Origin: RGIG1666 sp045595745
Lineage (GTDB): Bacteria > Bacillota > Clostridia > UBA1381 > UBA9506
Direction of reading: 5' to 3'
Length of the DNA stretch: 10,282 bases
Assembly: GCA_045595745.1 (NCBI GenBank)
Contig: JAZOBB010000113.1
Location: forward strand, 1-10,282
This document shows positions 1 through 6,232 of the stretch, one piece after another (within the stretch, counting starts at the first letter, position 1; each line of letters starts with the position of its first letter). Both the position numbers and the translations under genes were made by a program. The notes beneath the pieces were generated by a model, which was not told the origin of the DNA, ran no database searches, and worked only from the letters and a program-made list of their open reading frames with translations.

Positions 1-735
1 ACCGAAAAAGCGATGATATTCTCTTAAACTTGGTATTAAACCGCTTTTTTGTCTTTCCTGTTGGATTCTTAAACCGATTACAACATCGGCATCAATCATT
101 GCCTCGTGCACACTTTGATATGCTTTAGCTCCCAGCTTTTCTATTTCTGTCGGCATTAAGGTTGACGGGCCGCCTACAACCACCTCTGCACCCAACTTTG
201 TAAGAGCATAAATATCTGAACGTGCCACACGGCTGTGTGCAACATCTCCCACGATAGCAACCTTAAGCCCTGCTATTCTGCCTTTGTTTTCTTTAATGGT
301 GAACATATCTAAAAGTGCCTGAGTGGGATGCTCGTTCATACCGTCGCCAGCATTTACTACAGAGGCTTTTACGTTTTTAGCAATAAGATGCGGTGCTCCC
401 GATGATGAGTGACGCACAATGATAACATCTGTTCCCATACTGTCTAGGGTGCGGGCAGTATCAATTAGGGTTTCTCCCTTTGCGACAGATGAGCCGCTTG
501 CCGTAATGTTTGCAGCATTTGCACTCATATATTTTGAAGCAAGCTCGAACGACATTCTGGTTCTTGTGCTGTTTTCGTAAAACAACGTAACAACCGATTT
601 GCCTTGCAGGTCGGGTGTTTTTTTGTTGTCAGAAAGAACAATCTCTTTCATTTTTTTTGCGTGATTTAAAATCGCTATAATTTCTTCGCGGCTAAGCTCT
701 TTTATGCCCAGCAGATCCTTATGCTGAAAATCCAT
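1..735 (-). CDS. pyrB: Aspartate carbamoyltransferase catalytic subunit, partial (C-terminus beyond window)
   Basis: Cytoplasmic enzyme of de novo pyrimidine synthesis; it condenses carbamoyl phosphate with aspartate to N-carbamoyl-aspartate. Translating the minus strand from the ATG at 735 gives 245 uninterrupted residues reaching base 1, so roughly the last 60 residues of a family of about 305 are missing. Seen: the carbamoyl-phosphate loop STRTR (residues 56-60), the SVAKGE loop with Lys86, VRHS (107-110), HPTQ (136-139), and GDVAHSRVARS (163-173) at the start of the aspartate domain. HPTQ followed by GDVAHSRVARS is typical of ATCase rather than ornithine carbamoyltransferase. The start is supported by GGAGG eight bases upstream. 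It follows pyrR after 22 bp, so it is co-transcribed and controlled by the PyrR attenuator. Whether a regulatory subunit (pyrI) follows cannot be seen. Confidence 0.96.
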   Translation of the reverse strand, partial: MDFQHKDLLGIKELSREEIIAILNHAKKMKEIVLSDNKKTPDLQGKSVVTLFYENSTRTRMSFELASKYMSANAANITASGSSVAKGETLIDTARTLDSMGTDVIIVRHSSSGAPHLIAKNVKASVVNAGDGMNEHPTQALLDMFTIKENKGRIAGLKVAIVGDVAHSRVARSDIYALTKLGAEVVVGGPSTLMPTEIEKLGAKAYQSVHEAMIDADVVIGLRIQQERQKSGLIPSLREYHRFFG

Positions 736-757
736 TGATGCTTCCTCCCCGTTAATC

Positions 758-1297
758 TTAATCTTTTTTAAGTTCGACACATTCTTTGCCGCCCGTTTCA
801 ACAAACTCAACTCGTATGCTCTCGCTTTTGGCTGTAGGAACATTTTTGCCTACATAGTCTGCTCTTACGGGCAATTCTCTGTGACCTCGGTCTATCATAA
901 CTGCCAATTCAATTTTTGCAGGTCTGCCAAGAGCCATAATAGCCTCTATTGCAGCACGGACTGTGCGACCTGTATATAAAACATCGTCTACTAAAACGAT
1001 TTTTTTATTTTCAACCGAAAAATCAATTTTTGTTCCACTTGCTTTGGGGAGGTTTTCGCCTTTTTTGATATCATCGCGAAAATGTGTTATGTCAAGTACT
1101 CCCGTCGGAACATCTACACCCTCTATCTCATAAAACCGTTTTTTTAAACGGTCTGCCAAAACTATTCCTCGGCGCAAAATTCCAACTAAAGCTAAATCCT
1201 CTGTACCCTTATTTTTTTCTAATATTTCATAAGCAATACGCGAAATTGCACGTTTCATTGCCGCAGAATCTAAAATTTCTGCACTTTTATTTTCCAT
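758..1297 (-). CDS. pyrR: Bifunctional pyrimidine operon attenuation regulator / uracil phosphoribosyltransferase PyrR
   Basis: 179 residues, the usual PyrR length. PyrR binds the 5' leader of pyr mRNA when UMP is high and favours a terminator; it also has uracil phosphoribosyltransferase activity. Seen: the phosphoribosyltransferase PRPP loop IVLVDDVLYTGRT followed by VRAAIEAI, the N-terminal ISRIAYEILEKNKG segment and LVGILRRGIVLADRL. The start at 1297 (MENKSAEIL) is preferred over an in-frame GTG at 1312, because that GTG lies inside the ribosome binding site GTGAGG, nine bases before the ATG. First gene of the operon; pyrB follows after 22 bp. Its own leader carries the PyrR target, so it autoregulates. 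Confidence 0.96.
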   Translation of the reverse strand: MENKSAEILDSAAMKRAISRIAYEILEKNKGTEDLALVGILRRGIVLADRLKKRFYEIEGVDVPTGVLDITHFRDDIKKGENLPKASGTKIDFSVENKKIVLVDDVLYTGRTVRAAIEAIMALGRPAKIELAVMIDRGHRELPVRADYVGKNVPTAKSESIRVEFVETGGKECVELKKD

Positions 1298-1342
1298 CCG
1301 ATTCCGCCTCACTTTCTATATCACTTATTTGTACAGTCTGCG

Positions 1343-1380
1343 ATAAAAATAAAAACTCTTACCACAGATGTGATAAGAGT
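1343..1380 (-). terminator. Intrinsic terminator of the pyr leader (attenuator)
   Basis: On the minus strand an inverted repeat ACTCTTA...TAAGAGT with inner pairing CACA/TGTG spans 1355-1380. It is followed at once by a T-rich run (TTTTTATTTTTAT, 1343-1354). It lies about 45 bp before the pyrR start, as expected of a PyrR attenuator. Its 5' arm can instead pair with the PyrR-binding region upstream (see the antiterminator entry). Confidence 0.9.
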
Positions 1381-1465
1381 GAAATTACAAAACAACATGC
1401 AAGGCAACGCACACAAATGGGTACACCTCGTCTGCAAGCAGTATGAAATTGAACACACCTTATCA
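1371..1465 (-). promoter_or_regulatory. pyr leader antiterminator pairing
   Basis: TGATAAGGTG (1465 down to 1456) in the PyrR-binding element is complementary to CACTCTTATCA (1381 down to 1371), the 5' arm of the terminator, with a single bulged T. Ten base pairs form, and both the terminator stem and the closing stem of the PyrR loop are then impossible. This is the standard antiterminator logic of pyr operons: low UMP lets this pairing form and transcription continues. The pairing is seen in the sequence; the regulatory sense comes from the known PyrR mechanism. Confidence 0.82.
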
Positions 1466-1489
1466 GCATCTCTGTACCGATTTAAAGGT
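1457..1489 (-). promoter_or_regulatory. PyrR-binding RNA element (anti-antiterminator loop)
   Basis: The minus strand reads ACCTTTAAATC, then GGTACAGAGATGCTGA, then AAGGT. It closely follows the layout of the Bacillus pyr binding loops as I recall them (CTTTAAAAC, AGTCCAGAGAGGCTGA, GAAGGAT). ACCTT and AAGGT close the stem and CAGAGATGC forms the conserved internal loop region. PyrR with UMP would stabilise this hairpin, hide AAGGTG from the antiterminator and cause termination upstream of pyrR. Confidence 0.87.
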
Positions 1490-1494
1490 TTTAT

Positions 1495-1511
1495 CAGATT
1501 TTTTATATCTG
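1495..1511 (-). other. Small hairpin at the predicted 5' end of the pyr transcript
   Basis: CAGAT and ATCTG pair around a seven-base A-rich loop. It begins at about the predicted transcription start, seven bases after the -10 box, and precedes the PyrR-binding loop. It may protect the 5' end of the mRNA; that role is inference only. Confidence 0.4.
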
Positions 1512-1517
1512 AATTTT

Positions 1518-1546
1518 AGTATACCACAAATACTGTCATTTGTCTA
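1518..1546 (-). promoter_or_regulatory. Promoter of the pyrR-pyrB operon
   Basis: Minus strand: -35 TAGACA (1541-1546), 17-bp spacer, -10 TATACT (1518-1523), with TGG directly before the -10 as an extended -10 element. Transcription would start near 1511, giving a leader of about 210 bases that contains all of the attenuator. The promoter starts only nine bases after the stop codon of the upstream ABC transporter gene. Confidence 0.8.
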
Positions 1547-1555
1547 CAAAAACTT

Positions 1556-3244
1556 TTAATTTTTTTCAAGTTTATACACCATTCCGTTTTCGACAAACAA
1601 ATTTACATTACAGCATTCCTTTGCCGCCGCCTTATGAGACACTGTAAGGCAGGTTTTGCTCTCTAATGATATCAAGTTATTAAGTACTGCCTTTTCAGTT
1701 TTTTCATCTAGGGCTGATGTACATTCATCCAAAAGCAGAACGGGTGCATCGTAAAGAAGAGCTCTTGCAATTGCCAGTCTTTGAATCTGTCCCTCAGATA
1801 AACCCATACCGCCTTCCCCTAAAACTGTATCTAAACCATCTGGAAGAGATGATATTTCATTCCATATTTCTGCCATTTTTGCAGCATAAATAATTTCTTC
1901 TTCTGTTGCATCAGATTTGGCAAAAGCTATATTTTCTCTTATAGTTCCCGAGAGTATTAAATTTCCCTGAGGAACATAAGCAAAAAGCGAACGTGTTTTT
2001 GCATCTAAGCTTAACTTTTGTCCGTCTTCTAAAAGCAGATATATTTCGCCGCTATCTGCCTCAATTATTCCTAAAAACAGCTTTAATAAGGTAGACTTTC
2101 CTGCTCCCGAAAGTCCTGTTACTGCCGCAAGCTCACCCTTTTCCACCCTAAAGCTTACGTTGTTTAAAACAACCTTGTCATCATAAGAAAAGGTTAAATT
2201 TTCAACGCAAAACGCACTTGCTTTAGCATATATTTTTTCTCTGTCAAAATCCGCATCGGGTTTTTCTTCTTCAGGTAAGTCTTCAAGCTCAATTATTCGC
2301 TCGGTCGATGCCGTCATCGCATAATATTTAGGCATCACAGATGACAAGCTACGAAACGGCGACTGCAGCTGTTCAACCAGCTGAAGAACTGCCATTAATG
2401 TACCAAACGACATCAAGCCGTTTGCCATACGCAGTGCACCCCACGCCATTGCAAAATAATAACCCGCTGTCATAGCTATAAAGAACATAAGATTCGACAT
2501 TATGCTTATGTCATTTCTTTTTAAATTTAATTTGTAGTTATCGGTCTGCAGCTCGGTTGCAAAATCGACCACTTTTTCTTCGCTTCCAAAGGATTTTATA
2601 ACCAAAATATTTGATAATGTTTCTTGCATAAACGAACGTGTTTTTCCGTCACTTTCCTGCACACGTTTGTGAAGATATTTCATTTTTTTTCTGTAAATTC
2701 TGCTTGCAAAAAACACAATCGGAAGAGCTACAAGGCACAATAAAGCCAATGTCTTATCAAGAACAAAAAGCACTATAAAGCTTGCTAAGGCACTTGTTAT
2801 ATAGTGCACCAAATCAGGAATAAGCGAGCTTATTGCGCCCGAAATAACTGCAACATCACTTGTAAGTCTGTTTAAAAGCTCACCCGAATGATACTTTAAT
2901 ACACTTGCCGCCTCTTTATGCAAAAGTGCTGAAAAAAGTCGCTTTTTACATTCGATGACTACCTTGCCTGAGGTTTTAACCGCAAGCTTTGATATGAAAA
3001 CCTGAAATACAAGCTGCACAACAATTAAAAACGCAAGCAAAATGCAAAGCTCTGCCAAATTTTCTGCCATCTGCCCCGATGCAGCATATGCCGCCGCATC
3101 TATAACCTCTTTAGAAACAAGTGCAAAGGCTGTGCTCAGTATCGAATACAAAACACCAAGCACCGAAAGTGCCGCTATGCCAAAACGCACGTGTTTTGCA
3201 AGCTCTAAGTCCCATTTTAAAGCTGTATGTTTTTTCTTCATCAT
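1556..3244 (-). CDS. ABC transporter, fused membrane and ATP-binding domains (exporter half-transporter)
   Basis: 562 residues with the layout of a bacterial type IV ABC exporter, which acts as a dimer in the cytoplasmic membrane. The N-terminal half (about 20-300) has some six hydrophobic segments; the ATPase domain starts near 345. Seen: Walker A GLSGAGKST (377-385), Q-loop PQG (425-427), signature LSEGQ (482-486, Glu in place of the usual second Gly), Walker B VLLLDE (502-507) with catalytic Glu507, and switch His537. No N-terminal C39 peptidase domain is present, so it is not a self-processing bacteriocin exporter. The start at 3244 has AAGGTGG eight bases upstream and overlaps the stop of the preceding gene (ATGA), implying translational coupling. 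Last gene of the PqqD-peptidase-ABC operon. Its cargo cannot be read from the sequence; a peptide is plausible from the neighbours. Confidence 0.9.
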   Translation of the reverse strand: MMKKKHTALKWDLELAKHVRFGIAALSVLGVLYSILSTAFALVSKEVIDAAAYAASGQMAENLAELCILLAFLIVVQLVFQVFISKLAVKTSGKVVIECKKRLFSALLHKEAASVLKYHSGELLNRLTSDVAVISGAISSLIPDLVHYITSALASFIVLFVLDKTLALLCLVALPIVFFASRIYRKKMKYLHKRVQESDGKTRSFMQETLSNILVIKSFGSEEKVVDFATELQTDNYKLNLKRNDISIMSNLMFFIAMTAGYYFAMAWGALRMANGLMSFGTLMAVLQLVEQLQSPFRSLSSVMPKYYAMTASTERIIELEDLPEEEKPDADFDREKIYAKASAFCVENLTFSYDDKVVLNNVSFRVEKGELAAVTGLSGAGKSTLLKLFLGIIEADSGEIYLLLEDGQKLSLDAKTRSLFAYVPQGNLILSGTIRENIAFAKSDATEEEIIYAAKMAEIWNEISSLPDGLDTVLGEGGMGLSEGQIQRLAIARALLYDAPVLLLDECTSALDEKTEKAVLNNLISLESKTCLTVSHKAAAKECCNVNLFVENGMVYKLEKN

Positions 3245-3720
3245 TTATTAAACCACCTTTTGGTGATAATTATTTTTCTGTAAAGTTTAAGCATAAAAAG
3301 TCTGTATGGCCTTAAAATACTCCATATCGCCGCATATATACGATATAAAACATTGCTGCATTTGGTTGTTTTGCCCTTTCGGGTAAACTCAACCGCTATG
3401 CCTATAATCTGATCTTGTCGAACAGGGCATTCGACTATAACCTGATTATCGCCGCACATAACATATGCACCCTTTTTCTTTTTCATCACGCGATGCAAAA
3501 TAAGCGACCCGTCATCACGTTGATAAAGCGGCAACTCCCACCTTTTAACCTCGCGGGTAGCAGGCTCTATTAAAACGCTGTCTATTCCGTCTTTAAGCAT
3601 AGGCCACATACTGCTGCCCGTAACAGTTATGCGTGCACTGCCGCCATTTTTTAAAATTTCACATATAAAAGGAGAAAATTCCTGCATACCGGGCTGTATC
3701 ATTTTTTCTGTATCATTCAT
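3241..3720 (-). CDS. S24/S26 family (signal-peptidase-like) peptidase with Ser-His type motif
   Basis: 159 residues. Seen: the nucleophile box GSSMWP (35-40, fits G-x-S-M-x-P, Ser37), LILHRV (73-78) with His76 where many family members carry the general-base residue, and GDN (90-92), the conserved box following it. The usual signal peptidase I Lys motif is not evident, so the active site resembles the Ser-His arrangement of SipW-like or archaeal enzymes. There is no N-terminal membrane anchor; instead the last 38 residues are basic and hydrophobic (Tyr, Ile, Leu, Arg and Lys rich) and could bind the membrane surface. The start overlaps the previous stop (TAATG) without a clear ribosome binding site of its own, and the stop overlaps the next start (ATGA), so translation is likely coupled on both sides. 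It may cleave a peptide handled by the neighbouring PqqD-like protein and exporter (inference). It is less likely to be a LexA-like repressor because no DNA-binding domain is present. Confidence 0.8.
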   Translation of the reverse strand: MNDTEKMIQPGMQEFSPFICEILKNGGSARITVTGSSMWPMLKDGIDSVLIEPATREVKRWELPLYQRDDGSLILHRVMKKKKGAYVMCGDNQVIVECPVRQDQIIGIAVEFTRKGKTTKCSNVLYRIYAAIWSILRPYRLFMLKLYRKIIITKRWFNK

Positions 3721-3986
3721 TATGCTTCTAAAAGTTCCTTTTCAGATAATGTTTTTAAAAATTCATCTATATCTGCCTCTGCAACAGCTTTCTCAACATC
3801 ATATTCAGACAAAAGTGCATCTAAAAGCTCTTCTTTTGAGATTTCGCTCTTTAATTTTTCCCACAAAAAAGCACCCGTTTCGTTTAATGTAATCATCATT
3901 TGAAAATCGACTATCTGCTCTCCGACAGGAACAACAACCCAGCTGCCTGCAATTTCTTTAAGTAAAAAGCCTTCTTTTAACTTCAT
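3720..3986 (-). CDS. PqqD family protein (RiPP recognition element-like)
   Basis: 88 residues. The N-terminal part alternates short strands (LKEGFLLKEIAGSWVVVPVG), then ITLNETGAFLWEKL leads into helical segments; this strand-then-helix pattern and the N-E-T-G-x-x-x-W motif are characteristic of PqqD-like proteins in Clostridia. Members of this fold bind leader peptides of ribosomally made, modified peptides and present them to enzymes. The start at 3986 is chosen because GGAGG lies eight bases upstream; an in-frame GTG at 4034 would lie at the predicted transcription start. First gene of the operon, with the peptidase and ABC exporter following without gaps. No PqqA-like precursor, radical SAM partner or cyclase is seen, so the substrate is unknown. 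Confidence 0.82.
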   Translation of the reverse strand: MKLKEGFLLKEIAGSWVVVPVGEQIVDFQMMITLNETGAFLWEKLKSEISKEELLDALLSEYDVEKAVAEADIDEFLKTLSEKELLEA

Positions 3987-4025
3987 AATTTCCGCCTCCG
4001 ATACCTTAATTAATCCTTTTATACA

Positions 4026-4054
4026 ATTGTACACTAAACGACTCTTTTTGTCAA
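4026..4054 (-). promoter_or_regulatory. Promoter of the PqqD-peptidase-ABC operon
   Basis: Minus strand: perfect -35 TTGACA (4049-4054), 17-bp spacer, -10 TACAAT (4026-4031). The predicted start is near 4019, about 33 bases before the PqqD-like start codon. Its -35 box lies nine bases from the -35 box of the divergent SLH gene promoter. Confidence 0.8.
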
Positions 4055-4063
4055 TTTTAATAC

Positions 4064-4092
4064 TTGCAAAAATATATCTTTTATGATAAAAT
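4064..4092 (+). promoter_or_regulatory. Promoter of the SLH protein gene
   Basis: Plus strand: -35 TTGCAA (4064-4069), 17-bp spacer, -10 TAAAAT (4087-4092) preceded by TGA (extended -10). An alternative -10 (TATAAT, shortly downstream) has poor spacing to this -35. Predicted start near 4099, leaving a short leader before the start codon at 4142. Confidence 0.6.
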
Positions 4093-4141
4093 TATAATTG
4101 GTTTATTATAATAAAATTTCTATATGAAAAGGGAGATACTT

Positions 4142-5764
4142 ATGAAAAAATTTATTTCAATTTTTCTGGCAATTGTATTTGCTCTTGCTGTAATGCCTTT
4201 TGCAGCATTTGCGGCACAGTTTTCTGACCTTTCGGCAGAGCATTGGGCATATGCAAACGTTCAGACCTTGGTTTCTGAGGGCACAATATCAGGTTTTGAA
4301 GACGGCACCTTCCGCCCTAACAACACCGTAACACGTGCACAGTTTGTTAAAATGATTGGAAAAGGTCCCGAACGTTATACAGCAGATTTTTCTGATGTTC
4401 CTTCAAACCATTGGGCTTATGAATATGTTATGTATTCAGGTCTGGTTTTAGCAGGAACAACTACGTTTTTACCCGACCAGCCGATTAAGCGAAGCGAAGT
4501 AATCGAGCTTTTATGGAAACGTGCAGGTTCTAAAACCGGCTTTTCAGTTCCGGGAATTATCTTATCACAGGCAAGCAATAAAGATGCTGTTGCCTGGGCT
4601 TACAGCCACGGCATCGTAAACGGCGATGACGGAATTCAGTTAAGATTAGGCGATACAATGTCTCGTGCTGAGGGTGCAGCTTTGATTGTACGTTCAAGAG
4701 AAAAATCAGCAGCCGGTGCAACTGCTGCATTTGTAAACACTGTAAATGAAAGTATTTTAAAGCAGGCATATTCATCCTTGGATTTATTTGACAGCGAAAC
4801 ATATGAGCCCGGCAAAAAGCTTACTTTCGGAGAGCTTGCTCGTGCAACTGTAAGAATTGCAGGCGGAGAACATAACCCGTCATACCATTCACTTAATTCT
4901 TCTGCTCAGTTTGAGCATAAATATGCACGCGACCTTGATGTTTTAGGACGTAATGTAATCGGAACAGACAAGGTTACAAAAGAGGTTATTGACCAAACCG
5001 CAACCGTTGGAGATTTGATAGCATCGTTTACCTTTGCTGCAATATATAATTCTTCTAAGCCTGTTGCCGCAAATACCAAAAGCGACGCATTTAAAGATAT
5101 GGCAGAAAACAAAAATCGTATGCTTACCTTTGCAAATGCAAAAGGCATTCAGATTGACAAAGATAATTCTCTTGCATCTTTAAACCGCGAAGCAACTGTT
5201 AAAGATGCAATGGCTGTTGCAATACTGGTTGATAATGTTTTAGGACTGCAAACAGATTACAGCACCGATACAAATATGGTCGGAAACGTAAAATATAATC
5301 ATAGCTTAGACCTTAGCGGTCGCAATTATGAAAACTTTAAGCTGGTGCTTAAAAACATTCCTTCCGAAGTTTATACGACAGAATTTACAAGCTACGGAAA
5401 AGATGCATCTGCGCCTAAGGATTCGTACAGATTTGTTCAGGCATATGCAAACATTTTTGCTTCTTCTTTGACGCAGTATACTGCAATGCTTAAAGAGTTA
5501 AAGGGCATTGACTGCACAATCGTATTTTATCCGTCACTCGTAACAGAAAATGGAAACGGATACACAATGAGAGCAAAAATAACACCTAATAAGCTTTCAA
5601 GTGCAACAAATATCAGTGCATATTTTAGCTGCAGCGATAAAGTCGGCACATATCAGCTTAAAGCAGGAAAATCTTTCTATGCTGATATTGCAAGCGGCGA
5701 ACCGTTATCAGCAATCTCAATGAATGTAGAAAAAATATTTATTGATAAGATTATATGCGAATAA
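4142..5764 (+). CDS. Secreted S-layer homology (SLH) domain protein with uncharacterised C-terminal region
   Basis: 540 residues, exported and probably bound to the cell wall. A signal peptide is visible: MKK, a hydrophobic core to about residue 20, and AFA followed by AQF as a likely cleavage site near residue 24. Three SLH units follow: 26-72 (FSDLSAEHWAY to TRAQFVKMI), 82-127 (FSDVPSNHWAY to KRSEVIELLWKR) and about 145-186 (a shorter unit ending MSRAEGAALIV). SLH units anchor proteins to pyruvylated wall polymers. Residues 206-365 look like a second, decayed set (for example DAFKDMAENK to REATVKDAMAVAILV at 315-363). Residues 370-540 match nothing I recognise. The start at 4142 has AAGGGAG six bases upstream; the in-frame ATG at 4124 lacks a site. 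Transcribed alone and closed by a strong terminator. Confidence 0.88.
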   Translation: MKKFISIFLAIVFALAVMPFAAFAAQFSDLSAEHWAYANVQTLVSEGTISGFEDGTFRPNNTVTRAQFVKMIGKGPERYTADFSDVPSNHWAYEYVMYSGLVLAGTTTFLPDQPIKRSEVIELLWKRAGSKTGFSVPGIILSQASNKDAVAWAYSHGIVNGDDGIQLRLGDTMSRAEGAALIVRSREKSAAGATAAFVNTVNESILKQAYSSLDLFDSETYEPGKKLTFGELARATVRIAGGEHNPSYHSLNSSAQFEHKYARDLDVLGRNVIGTDKVTKEVIDQTATVGDLIASFTFAAIYNSSKPVAANTKSDAFKDMAENKNRMLTFANAKGIQIDKDNSLASLNREATVKDAMAVAILVDNVLGLQTDYSTDTNMVGNVKYNHSLDLSGRNYENFKLVLKNIPSEVYTTEFTSYGKDASAPKDSYRFVQAYANIFASSLTQYTAMLKELKGIDCTIVFYPSLVTENGNGYTMRAKITPNKLSSATNISAYFSCSDKVGTYQLKAGKSFYADIASGEPLSAISMNVEKIFIDKIICE

Positions 5765-5780
5765 TAAAACAAATTCTAAA

Positions 5781-5820
5781 AGTAGCTGTAGCAAAATTTT
5801 GCTACAGCCACTTTATTTTT
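5781..5820 (+). terminator. Intrinsic terminator after the SLH gene
   Basis: A 32-bp inverted repeat (5781-5812; 16-base arms, one mismatch, centre AAAATTTT) is followed by a T-rich tract (TTTATTTTTT). It begins 16 bases after the SLH stop codon. Confidence 0.93.
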
Positions 5821-5849
5821 TGATAACATAACAAAAGATATATTTTCGT

Positions 5850-5953
5850 GCCGAAGGCACACTTGCAAAAAGTTGTTAGCGAGTAAATCGGCGTAAAACG
5901 GGGCGTCTACAAGCCGTTAGCCAATGCGAGCGTGGCTTTTTGCGATAAAGGAG
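5850..5953 (+). repeat. 104-bp intergenic direct repeat, copy 1
   Basis: First of two near-identical 104-bp units repeated with a period of 122 bp. It differs from copy 2 at five positions, all transitions. A GTGCC-GAA-GGCAC mini-hairpin starts at 5848. TTGCAAAAAG near the left end pairs with CTTTTTGCGA near the right end (one G-U pair if read as plus-strand RNA), and AACGG/CCGTT pair inside. No open reading frame of substance. Function unknown; it may belong to a dispersed, foldable intergenic repeat family. Strand assignment is tentative. Confidence 0.85.
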
Positions 5954-5971
5954 CAGCAGTAATTTTGTTGC

Positions 5972-6075
5972 GCCGAAGGCACACTCGCAAAAAGTTGTTA
6001 GCAAGTAAATCGGCGTAAAACGGGGCGTTTACAAACCGTTAGCCGATGCGAGCGTGGCTTTTTGCGATAAAGGAG
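5972..6075 (+). repeat. 104-bp intergenic direct repeat, copy 2
   Basis: Second copy, separated from the first by an 18-bp unique segment. Its fold is more regular than copy 1: TCGCAAAAAG with CTTTTTGCGA, TCGGC with GCCGA, and AACGG with CCGTT nest into one long imperfect hairpin. The whole 5765-6143 stretch holds only the SLH terminator, these repeats and the tRNA terminator. I see no protein gene in it. Confidence 0.85.
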
Positions 6076-6110
6076 GAGCAAGGAAGCAGGCGAATGTTTT
6101 TCTTGACAAA

Positions 6111-6140
6111 GAAAAACGGAGCAAAGCGAACTTTGCTCCG
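6111..6140 (-). terminator. Intrinsic terminator of tRNA-Arg (UUCG tetraloop)
   Basis: On the minus strand CGGAGCAAAG and CTTTGCTCCG form a perfect 10-bp stem around a TTCG tetraloop (6117-6140), followed by TTTTTC. The stem starts three bases after the encoded CCA of the tRNA. The U tract is itself the first arm of a second small hairpin (TTTTTCTT/AAGAAAAA, 6097-6116). Confidence 0.94.
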
Positions 6141-6143
6141 ACG

Positions 6144-6220
6144 TGGTACGCCTGATGCGATTCGAACGCACGACCTTCAGAGTCGGAGTCTGACACTCTA
6201 TCCAACTGAGCTACAGGCGC
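6144..6220 (-). tRNA. tRNA-Arg, anticodon CCG
   Basis: 77 nt with a complete cloverleaf: acceptor GCGCCTG/CAGGCGT (one G-U pair), D arm GCTC/GAGT, anticodon stem TCAGA/TCTGA around loop CTCCGAC, giving anticodon CCG (reads CGG), a five-base variable loop, T stem GTGCG/CGCAT with TTCGAAT loop, discriminator A and an encoded CCA end. It lies 49 bp downstream of rex on the same strand. Confidence 0.97.
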
Positions 6221-6232
6221 AAATATTAAGTT

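Noticed and set aside
1084..1446. Plus-strand reading frame of 120 codons opposite pyrR
   Set aside because: It overlaps pyrR and its leader, lacks a ribosome binding site and shows no recognisable domain.
1359..1469. 36-codon reading frame, cysteine-rich, in the pyr leader (minus strand)
   Set aside because: No ribosome binding site at usable distance, and it runs straight through the PyrR loop, antiterminator and terminator, whose bases are already explained by RNA pairing.
3987..4034. N-terminal extension of the PqqD-like protein from an upstream GTG
   Set aside because: The GTG coincides with the predicted promoter/start-site region, and a strong GGAGG precedes the ATG at 3986.
5850..6075. 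CRISPR-like pair of repeats with an 18-bp spacer
   Set aside because: The units are 104 bp, only two copies exist, and there are no cas genes; the layout is a tandem duplication.
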